Shown here in pieces: positions 7,602-14,225 of a stretch of 58,997 bases of DNA (position 1 is its first letter; every line of letters starts with the position of its first letter). The stretch is from ChocPot-Mid sp043804925 (GTDB taxonomy: Bacteria > Bacteroidota > Ignavibacteria > Kapaibacteriales > UBA2268). The notes below the pieces were generated by a model that saw nothing but the letters and a program-made list of their open reading frames with translations, did no database searches and had not been told where the DNA came from. The stretch spans positions 1 to 58,997 of the forward strand of contig JAZDIP010000004.1 of assembly GCA_043804925.1 (NCBI GenBank), given 5' to 3'. The translations under genes were made by a program, and so were the position numbers.

Positions 7602-9569
7602 CTACTTTACAAACCACGGAGCAACATAATCATCTGTCCTTCTCTTAACAACCGGTGTTTTTGGTACAAACTTAATATCAATTTGCTCAAATTTTCCATT
7701 TTCTAATTTGTACAACAATGATTGATATGGCTCAAATGTTAAATTTAGGTTATATGATTTTCCATCATAATTTATCGTTATATCATTTTTGAATGTTTCA
7801 GTATTCAATGATTGACCGTATTCCATTGGGAATTTCAATCTTCTACTTTTAGGATTAGGAAAAAAGATGTACATTACATCATTATCTTTTCTTACCCAAT
7901 GAACAGGAGTTTCACTACCAGATATGAAAGGAGTAAAGTTTTCCGGTAATGTATGTAAAATGTTTTTTGATGATAAAAACAAATTTAGATAAGAGAATTT
8001 ATTATATTTAAGGTTTAATTCAATGGGTTCTTGTTTCAAAATTATTTTCAAACCATCATCTGCCAATTCGATTAGTCTCTTGATTACTTTGTAATCAAGG
8101 TATTTTGCATCAACATAAAGATATTCAACATCAACATTTCCGATACGCAGGTGATTATTTGTAACTGATGCTTTCTTTAAAAACTCGTAATTTATCCAAA
8201 CAGGATTATACCCTGCGAGCTCGTTAGGAAAATAAACATACCTCATTTCGTAATATCCCCAAGCCCATATAAACTGCTTTTCTTTGGGCATCACACCTGT
8301 AATCCATGCGTCTTCAGTCGGCAAGTACACAGCAATATCCGAAAAATTAAACCCTCTTTTCATGTAATCGGATACAGTTTCAAGATATTTATTGAATTGT
8401 GGAATCTCTTCAGCTAAACTTCCTGAAAAACCGATGTGAGTTGTTGCATAAAAATTCACAGTATCGCAATCTTTCGGATTGTGCGGCTTGCCATGCCAGA
8501 TTATATGATTTATCCCATTAGCAAATAAGGCGTCAGCAACAAGTTTTAAGTCTGCGGTTTGCTCTTCGCGAATATAATCACGGGGCCAACCATAAAGGCA
8601 AGTGAATGTTTCAGCACTGACAACTTTTTTATTTGTCAGAAGTGCCGCTGAAGCAGGAATTGTATTGAACTCCGGCTCGAACAGCATTGACTCACCTTCA
8701 GGAATATCGAGTAAAGCATAACCGGAAATCAAATCACAGGGAGCACCTGAAACCTGCCCTCTCGAAAATACTTTGTTGACATTCATTGTTGAATCATAGT
8801 CTTTATAGAATTTCAGAACTTTGTCGGACAAAAGAGTCATGTAATCATAAAGATAATGTTTGTTGTAATCGCAATAAATTGAATCCATATATGGAGTAAT
8901 ATCGTAACCGAACTTTTTTTTGAAATCAATGTCAAATCCTTTGCACCAAAGCTTTTCGGTTTCTACTTCCCAACTGTCTATGAAATAGTTTTGGGATAGC
9001 TTTGTATTCGGATGAGGAAAAACATTCATCAAACGGTTGAAATATGGCAGATAATTTTTTGGAGTAAGGTGGTCAATTACATAACCTGTCCTTGGATGTT
9101 CCCAAGAACGTGAAATTTCCTGACGCCATGAAGAATCGCCGAACTTTTGAGTAGCATGCTCAAAAGGTACTTGTGTATCGCCAAAGGGCCAAAGCGTACC
9201 AAAAGTCAAATCGCATCCCAAACCGATACTGTCTGCAAATTTAACGGCATATTCGACTATCTTTGTCCATTCGGGGCTTAGCCATTCCTGACGTGGAGTA
9301 TAAGTTGTGTCATTTTTATTGAAGCGGTTCAAGGGATATACCCATGCGATTTCAACACCGCCGAAGCCATTTGCTTTTAGCCAATCGAGATTGTATCTGA
9401 TGTCTTGTTCCTTAATCATCGAGGCGAACCACCAATAGCGGGCATAGGGTTTGTTGATTTTTTCCAATGCAATACCTGGTTTTAATCCGGAAGATTTTGT
9501 TTTCTCCTGACAAATGGCAGAAGCGGATACTGCAAGAAAGAAAATACAAGTTATAATTATATTTTTCAT
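7602..9569 (-). CDS. GH106-like glycoside hydrolase (alpha-L-rhamnosidase-type fold)
   Basis: A signal peptide (MKNIIITCIFFLAVSASAICQ) precedes a TIM-barrel sequence with the GH106 opening pattern: ARYWWFASMIKEQDIRYNLDWLKANGFGGVEIAW, then LSPEWTKIVEYAVKFADSIGLGCDLTFGT. Downstream blocks such as SWEVETEKLWCKGFDIDFKKKFGYDITPYM and a FEPEFNTIPASAALLTNKKVVSAETFTC segment fit the catalytic core. At 655 residues it lacks the long C-terminal beta domains of characterised GH106 rhamnosidases (about 1,000 or more), so substrate assignment is weak. It is probably periplasmic or surface-exposed and acts on plant or microbial polysaccharide. A TATTTTTG promoter-like box lies 34 bases upstream. Confidence 0.75.
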   Translation of the reverse strand: MKNIIITCIFFLAVSASAICQEKTKSSGLKPGIALEKINKPYARYWWFASMIKEQDIRYNLDWLKANGFGGVEIAWVYPLNRFNKNDTTYTPRQEWLSPEWTKIVEYAVKFADSIGLGCDLTFGTLWPFGDTQVPFEHATQKFGDSSWRQEISRSWEHPRTGYVIDHLTPKNYLPYFNRLMNVFPHPNTKLSQNYFIDSWEVETEKLWCKGFDIDFKKKFGYDITPYMDSIYCDYNKHYLYDYMTLLSDKVLKFYKDYDSTMNVNKVFSRGQVSGAPCDLISGYALLDIPEGESMLFEPEFNTIPASAALLTNKKVVSAETFTCLYGWPRDYIREEQTADLKLVADALFANGINHIIWHGKPHNPKDCDTVNFYATTHIGFSGSLAEEIPQFNKYLETVSDYMKRGFNFSDIAVYLPTEDAWITGVMPKEKQFIWAWGYYEMRYVYFPNELAGYNPVWINYEFLKKASVTNNHLRIGNVDVEYLYVDAKYLDYKVIKRLIELADDGLKIILKQEPIELNLKYNKFSYLNLFLSSKNILHTLPENFTPFISGSETPVHWVRKDNDVMYIFFPNPKSRRLKFPMEYGQSLNTETFKNDITINYDGKSYNLNLTFEPYQSLLYKLENGKFEQIDIKFVPKTPVVKRRTDDYVAPWFVK

Positions 9570-9602
9570 AATGATCCAGTAACTAACAATAAAATATTAA
9601 TG

Positions 9603-9610
9603 CAAAAATA
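9603..9610 (-). promoter_or_regulatory. possible -7 box (TATTTTTG) for the GH106-like gene
   Basis: On the minus strand TATTTTTG matches the Bacteroidota -7 consensus TAnnTTTG and lies 34 bases before the ATG. No clear TTTG -33 element is visible. A second copy of the same region, with TATATTTG, occurs at 10250-10257. Confidence 0.4.
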
Positions 9611-9720
9611 GAGAAAATGAGTAAGGAGAAAAAATGAGTTTTCTTATGGAACAGACGACGTTGTGTATTTTGCTTAATCTGTTTTCTGCTTTATTAATTA
9701 ATAAATGCAAAAACTAATTT

Positions 9721-9915
9721 CTATGCAAATTCATACTCCACTTTCGATGGTTGGCTTGTATGCTTTGAAGCATTCAAAATTTCGATTTCGACAATATTGC
9801 CGTTTTTATCATAATCTATTATGACTCCGGGCTTATCCTCATCAGTTTCGAATATTTCAGAATCACTAAATTGAAGATTTATCACATCAACTTCTTTGTC
9901 ATATTTTATTTTCAT
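9721..9915 (-). CDS. DUF2283 protein, candidate antitoxin-like partner
   Basis: The 64-residue protein MKIKYDKEVDVINLQFSD ... GVIIDYDKNGNIVEIEILNAS is a textbook DUF2283 sequence. An upstream in-frame ATG (9927) would add MENI, but GGAGA lies inside that extension at the right distance for the ATG at 9915, so the shorter start is chosen. The start overlaps the stop of the frameshifted DUF4258 gene by four bases (ATGA). DUF4258/DUF2283 gene pairs recur in bacterial genomes and are suspected toxin-antitoxin-like modules; that role is inference here. Confidence 0.85.
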   Translation of the reverse strand: MKIKYDKEVDVINLQFSDSEIFETDEDKPGVIIDYDKNGNIVEIEILNASKHTSQPSKVEYEFA

Positions 9916-10165
9916 AATGTTCTCCAATATTTTGTAACCTTGTTAGTAAGATAAACAGTTATAACCACATTGGGTTCTTTTTCAGTATTAACGAATACTC
10001 TTAGGAGATATTCTTTTTTATCTAAGAAATAATGGATTGAAAAATTGTTTTTCCATTTTGTAAATATTTTTGTTCGGGATTATGCAAAACATCCTCTACC
10101 AATTCGATTGGTATCTTTCTTTTCAAAATCTTTTCAATTGCATGATTTGAAAATATGAAATCCAT
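9912..10165 (-). pseudogene. frameshifted DUF4258 gene
   Basis: From ATG 10165 the frame reads MDFIFSNHAIEKILKR, then KIPIELVEDVLHNPEQKYLQ, then NGKTIFQSIIS and a stop. A one-base shift restores LDKKEYLLRVFVNTEKEP, NVVITVYLTNKVTKYWRTL and a stop that overlaps the DUF2283 start. The joined product matches DUF4258: an early HAxxRxxxR-like helix, then LLRVxV and VxTVY strands. The break falls in ATTATTTCTTAG near 10043; one missing base explains it. If the window sequence is right, the putative toxin partner is dead while DUF2283 stays intact. Confidence 0.75.
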
Positions 10166-10199
10166 TTAATCCTTGATTTTTATAAATAATACAAAATTA

Positions 10200-10265
10200 A
10201 CCAATATTTTTTTCATAATGATTCAGCAAAAAATAAATTAATGATAATGCAAATATAGAGAAATT
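10200..10265. repeat. decayed second copy of the GH106 upstream region
   Basis: The stretch 10213-10265 repeats 9566-9620: ttcataatga, then cag, then taatgcaaa-a-tagagaaa at nearly the same spacing. On the minus strand it contains a TATATTTG box followed by an ATG that opens MKKILVNFVLFIKIKD and a stop, like a truncated signal peptide. It suggests a lost paralogue or a duplication end. Nothing else is seen between 10266 and 10384. Confidence 0.5.
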
Positions 10266-10384
10266 GATTGTCATACGAAATGAGGAATTTGAAATATTTA
10301 TAAAATTAAACAAAATAGTTCTATTCGAAACTTGAAACTAAATTCAGTCCTGTTTAAAATCATTTCCTTTTTCAAAAAAAATGC

Positions 10385-10392
10385 TAATTTTG
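10385..10392 (+). promoter_or_regulatory. possible -7 box (TAATTTTG) for the Rieske/cytochrome b genes
   Basis: TAATTTTG fits the Bacteroidota TAnnTTTG consensus and is 53 bases before the preferred Rieske ATG at 10445. A TTTC at 10363-10366 stands at roughly the -33 spacing. The match is short, so this is a suggestion only. Confidence 0.4.
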
Positions 10393-10444
10393 TTCAATGT
10401 AAGTATAAAAATTTGAATATTTGAAAATAAATTATATTACTTTG

Positions 10445-10840
10445 ATGACACGTAAATCATTTATAAAAATTTTGTTTAGCATAATCGCTTCCTTTTTTGG
10501 ATATTTGATGTATAAAATTATTAATGTAAATCAGAAAATTGATATGTCAAATAGTGCTGAAAATGAAATAAGCATGGATGTATCGGAAGGATTTTCATTT
10601 ATTAGTAATTATATAATTTATAAGAAAGAGGGACAGCTAAATATTTTCAGTAATAGGTGTACTCATCTGAATTGCATAATCAACAAATCAAAAGACCACG
10701 AATTGCTGTGTCCTTGCCACGGCTCAAGATTTTCAGGTGATGGAACAATTGTTTCGGGACCGGCAATAAAAAATTTAAAAAAGCTGTCATATCGAATTGA
10801 TAATATTAAGAATGTGATAATAATTGAAAATGAAATATGA
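10445..10840 (+). CDS. membrane-anchored Rieske [2Fe-2S] protein
   Basis: An N-terminal membrane anchor (residues 5-24, FIKILFSIIASFFGYLMY) is followed by a Rieske domain with both cluster loops: C72-T-H74-L-N-C77 and C89-P-C91-H92-G-S. C72/H74 and C89/H92 would bind the cluster and C77/C91 the disulfide. The ATG at 10445 is preferred over a TTG at 10421, which would add eight residues and has no better signal. The gene overlaps the start of the cytochrome b/multihaem gene by 17 bases. Together they form a bc/b6f-like quinol-oxidising or quinone-reducing core. The GPA-x-K/N-L ending (SGPAIKNLKKLSYRID) is typical of complex III Rieske proteins. Confidence 0.93.
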   Translation: MTRKSFIKILFSIIASFFGYLMYKIINVNQKIDMSNSAENEISMDVSEGFSFISNYIIYKKEGQLNIFSNRCTHLNCIINKSKDHELLCPCHGSRFSGDGTIVSGPAIKNLKKLSYRIDNIKNVIIIENEI

Positions 10841-13586
10841 ATCGTTAAAAATATTATTCAACAAAATTCAGTTTGGATTTTTATCCTATTCTTCTTTTTT
10901 TATTTGCATAATCACGGGAATAGTATTAGCTTTTGTTTATGATTCAATAAAACCAGATTATTCAATCTCATTGATGATATTAATCAATAAACCGGCATTA
11001 TTTATAAGGTCTTTGCATTATTGGTCTGCCCAAATTTTCCTGATTACTTCTGTTTTTCATATCATTGACCATCTGTTAAAGAAAACAGAAATGGAATTGA
11101 AAAGTACAACATGGTTCGGTTTGGTTTTTTTAATTCCGGTTTTGTTCTATGCTATGTTCAGCGGTTTTCTTCTTAAAGGTGATTACGACTCAAACCAGGC
11201 ACTGAATATCATAATCTCTGTCCTGAACTCATTGCCATATTTCGGCAAATTTTTATCAAATTCATTATTCGGAGATGGTTTATCTTATAATATTATATTC
11301 ATCAATCATATCATTACCAGCACATTAATAATCTGGTTGTTGACAATTGAACATTCAAAGAAAATACTTCCTTCCGCAAGGGGAATGTTACAAATAATAC
11401 CTCTGACAATTCTGCTATCAGCCCTATTTATTCCATCAATTAGCAATCATATAACTATTTCTCCAAAAGGTCCCTGGTATTTTACAGGAGTTCAGGAGAT
11501 ATTTCATTGGCTGTCTCATCCAGAAATAATTATCTATGTTTTTACATTATTTTTGATTGTTTTTGTTCTGCTCAAATACATCAAAGATAAAAATACTAAT
11601 AAATTAAAATTATCTTTTTTGATTCTGTTTATAGCATATTCACTGCTTACTTTGTTTGCTTTGTTTTTCAGAGGCGAGAATTGGGAATCGGTTTTACCAT
11701 GGAAAGAAGAATCGAGTGTTTTTAATTTTTTAGAGATGAGGCACCTAAAGTCTGTTGAGGATTCAATAATAAAAAAGCAAATTCCTGCTATTCAAGGTAA
11801 AATTGAATCATGTCTGTATTGTCATTCCGATATGGAAGGATTATCAATCAGTCATGAAATTTCGGCAATAGGTTGCTATTCATGTCACCTTGGAAATCCA
11901 TTATCTTCTGATATAGAAATAGCTCATAGGGGAATGTCTTTAACACCGGGGAATCTTGATGTGGTTGACAAAACCTGCGGTACTTCAAATTGTCATCCTG
12001 AAATTGCAGATAGGGTGAGCAAATCTTTAATGACGTCTATGTCGGGTGTAGTTGCAGTGAGTAAATACGTATTCGATGAAGTAACTACTCCTGACGGACA
12101 TTTTCATGTTGATAAGATTGGATTTTCTGAAAGTGAGACACATCTCAGGGGGCTTTGTGCAAGCTGTCATCTGTCGAACAATAAATTGGAACCGGAACAA
12201 ATTGATGAATTATCGAGAGGTGGAGGATGTTCTGCATGTCATTTGAATTATCCCTCGAAAGCGATGATTGAACTAATTGCACTTAAATCCAAAAAGAAGT
12301 TCAATCCGAAATACCATCCTGAAATAAATATTAACGTTTCTAATAAGAGTTGCTTTGGATGCCACAGCCGTTCAGGTAGAATTTCAACTAATTTTGAGGG
12401 ATGGCATGAAACAACTGAAGTTGGGAAAAGGGAAAAGGGAAAAGGAAAAAGGGAGTTGGCTGATGGAAGAGTCTTTGAGAAACAAGCAGAAGATATTCAT
12501 TTTAGTGCAGGAATGCAATGTATTGACTGCCATAATTCTTTTGAAATAATGGGCAATGGAAAAAAATATTTGCATGAGGAAAATGCTGTTAAAATCAGAT
12601 GCGAGGATTGTCATAATGAGAAACCAATTCTTTTAACGATAAATAAAATGGATTCTGAATCGAGAAAAATATCAGCTATAAGAAACATTGATGATACATC
12701 AAAATTATTTGTAATGTCAGGAATTAGCAGGATTCCTTTTCTGAATACTTATATGAAATCAGGGAAAGTAGTAACCAAATTAAAAAGCAATGGAAAAAAA
12801 CTTATTGTGAAACCTACAACAGTTTTTTGTGGCAAAGATTATAAAGGACACAAGAAATTGGATTGCAAAGCATGCCATACATCATGGGCTCCACAGTGTA
12901 TTGGATGTCATACTGAATTCAAGAAAAATGTTTCAGGATTTGATAATCTTTCAAAGAAGGATACAAAAGGTGCCTGGGTTGAAAATGGCAGGGATTTCAT
13001 TGCAGAATTTCCATCATTGGGAATTGTTAAAGATAAAGAATCCTTCGACAAGCTCAAGGTCAAACAACCTTTCAGGATGACATATACAGAAAAGATTTCT
13101 ACGTTTGTTCCGGGAATGATAATAACCATAAAAAAGGATAGGAAAAACATATTTAAAAGATTATTTGCACCTGCTTTTTCACATACTATTCAAAAGAAAG
13201 CAACTTCTTGTAAAACATGTCATAACAATCCGGTTGCAATTGGCTACGGCAGAGGTGAGTTAAAATACGTGGTTAAAAACAAGGAAGGCAAATGGTATTT
13301 CTTTCCAAAATATAAATTAAGCGGAAATGATAATTTACCAGCAGATGCGTGGATAGACTTTCTGAATGAAAGTAAAATCCTTCGACAAGCTCAGGATGAC
13401 AGACTTAATAATAATTCAACAAGAACTAATACACGTCCATTCAACCTTGAAGAACAAAAAAGAATTTTATTTGTTGGTTCTTGTTTTTCTTGCCATTTTG
13501 AAAATGAAAAAAAAGTCTTGTCTCAGTTAAAGGAGATTAAAAATATTAAGAATAATATTTCAAAAAAATGTGTCCTACCGAAATAG
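10824..13586 (+). CDS. cytochrome b fused to a 12-haem cytochrome c domain
   Basis: Residues 1-285 hold about seven membrane helices of a cytochrome b. Haem-b ligands are H65 and H79 (13 residues between) and H162 and H177 (14 between, the b6-type spacing in the second pair). WYFTGVQEIFHWL resembles the Qo-side WYF(L) region. Residues 330-891 carry eleven CxxCH motifs (CLYCH, CYSCH, CASCH, CSACH, CFGCH, CIDCH, CEDCH, CKACH, CIGCH, CKTCH, CFSCH) and one CX4CH (CGTSNCH). A 920-residue fusion makes the quinol-site subunit and the electron-exit cytochrome one chain. Two stretches look like inserted repeats (residues 534-545 and 852-860). It partners the Rieske protein upstream and is 168 bases ahead of the Psr gene set. 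Confidence 0.92.
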   Translation: MKMKYESLKILFNKIQFGFLSYSSFFICIITGIVLAFVYDSIKPDYSISLMILINKPALFIRSLHYWSAQIFLITSVFHIIDHLLKKTEMELKSTTWFGLVFLIPVLFYAMFSGFLLKGDYDSNQALNIIISVLNSLPYFGKFLSNSLFGDGLSYNIIFINHIITSTLIIWLLTIEHSKKILPSARGMLQIIPLTILLSALFIPSISNHITISPKGPWYFTGVQEIFHWLSHPEIIIYVFTLFLIVFVLLKYIKDKNTNKLKLSFLILFIAYSLLTLFALFFRGENWESVLPWKEESSVFNFLEMRHLKSVEDSIIKKQIPAIQGKIESCLYCHSDMEGLSISHEISAIGCYSCHLGNPLSSDIEIAHRGMSLTPGNLDVVDKTCGTSNCHPEIADRVSKSLMTSMSGVVAVSKYVFDEVTTPDGHFHVDKIGFSESETHLRGLCASCHLSNNKLEPEQIDELSRGGGCSACHLNYPSKAMIELIALKSKKKFNPKYHPEININVSNKSCFGCHSRSGRISTNFEGWHETTEVGKREKGKGKRELADGRVFEKQAEDIHFSAGMQCIDCHNSFEIMGNGKKYLHEENAVKIRCEDCHNEKPILLTINKMDSESRKISAIRNIDDTSKLFVMSGISRIPFLNTYMKSGKVVTKLKSNGKKLIVKPTTVFCGKDYKGHKKLDCKACHTSWAPQCIGCHTEFKKNVSGFDNLSKKDTKGAWVENGRDFIAEFPSLGIVKDKESFDKLKVKQPFRMTYTEKISTFVPGMIITIKKDRKNIFKRLFAPAFSHTIQKKATSCKTCHNNPVAIGYGRGELKYVVKNKEGKWYFFPKYKLSGNDNLPADAWIDFLNESKILRQAQDDRLNNNSTRTNTRPFNLEEQKRILFVGSCFSCHFENEKKVLSQLKEIKNIKNNISKKCVLPK
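12422..12455. repeat. GGGAAAA tandem word inside the cytochrome b/multihaem gene
   Basis: Four units of gggaaaa/ggaaaaa encode GKREKGKGKRE between two haem motifs. The same word occurs in spacers at 44164-44201 and, as its complement, at 29457-29477, 36706-36731 and 37561-37578. Confidence 0.7.
13377..13397. repeat. in-frame copy of the TTCGACAAGCTCAGGATGA-type repeat
   Basis: The arms ATCCT and AGGAT enclose TCGACAAGCTC; the stretch encodes ILRQAQDD. A related copy in reverse orientation stands in the nuoK-nuoL spacer at 29374-29398 (TCATCCT ... AGGATGA). Confidence 0.75.
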
Positions 13587-13713
13587 TAAATCCAAGTATA
13601 TTTTAATAGTTATAATAAGTTTAGCAAATCCTAAAAATATATTTAAATATCTCTAATCTCAATAAAATCATATAATTATACAATATTTTCTTGGAAGATA
13701 ATTATAAAACCTT

Positions 13714-13721
13714 TATTTTTG
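13714..13721 (+). promoter_or_regulatory. possible -7 box (TATTTTTG) for the merR-psr genes
   Basis: TATTTTTG matches TAnnTTTG. A CTTGG at 13690-13694 stands about 20 bases upstream, near the usual -33 distance. It is 33 bases before the MerR start codon at 13755. Confidence 0.4.
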
Positions 13722-13754
13722 AATATAGATTATATACAGTTTTAAAATATAGAT

Positions 13755-14225
13755 ATGGATTTTGAAAATAATACAAAGATAGATGCTGATGCACCACTTT
13801 ATCATATTGGTGTTGTAGCGGAATTATTACAGACTTCAGTACAAACATTACGGTTATATGAAAGCGAAGGTTTGATTATTCCTTTCAAGAAAGATTCAAA
13901 ACACCGGCTATATTCTCAAAATGATATTGTTAGATTGCAATGCATTCGCGATTCAATTAAAAATAAAAAATTCTCCATTGCAGCAATTAAGACAATATAT
14001 TCACTAATCCCCTGCTGGGTAATTAAAAAATGTTCCGATGAAGACCGAAAAAATTGTGAAGCTTTTTCCGGTGTAATGAATCCCTGCTGGACTTATAGCC
14101 ATAAATCAAATCAATGTGAATACGATATATGCAGAACATGTGATGTTTATAAAAATCATTACAACTGTGATTCAATTAAAGAAACAATAAAAAAAGTTAC
14201 AACGTGTAACAAATACGAGGTATAA
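13755..14225 (+). CDS. MerR-family regulator with Cys-rich C-terminal domain
   Basis: Residues 13-85 are a MerR winged helix (YHIGVVAELLQTSVQTLRLYESEGLI, KHRLYSQNDIVRLQCI). The usual long dimerisation helix is replaced by a short compact tail with nine cysteines (CW, KC, NC, PCW, QC, ICRTC, NC, TTC) plus conserved Trp/His. Such a tail could bind a metal, an Fe-S cluster or react with sulfur species. Its stop codon abuts the ATG of the molybdoenzyme gene with no spacer, so it very likely controls this operon in response to its substrate or redox state (inference). Confidence 0.85.
   Translation: MDFENNTKIDADAPLYHIGVVAELLQTSVQTLRLYESEGLIIPFKKDSKHRLYSQNDIVRLQCIRDSIKNKKFSIAAIKTIYSLIPCWVIKKCSDEDRKNCEAFSGVMNPCWTYSHKSNQCEYDICRTCDVYKNHYNCDSIKETIKKVTTCNKYEV

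Noticed and set aside
10163..10260. Possible small leader peptide gene starting at 10216 (minus)
   Set aside because: It is only 16 codons, ends without conserved features and is better explained as a decayed copy of the GH106 5' end.
13587..13754. Riboswitch upstream of the merR-psr genes
   Set aside because: The spacer is AT-rich with no stable stem or known aptamer core; only a promoter-like box is visible.
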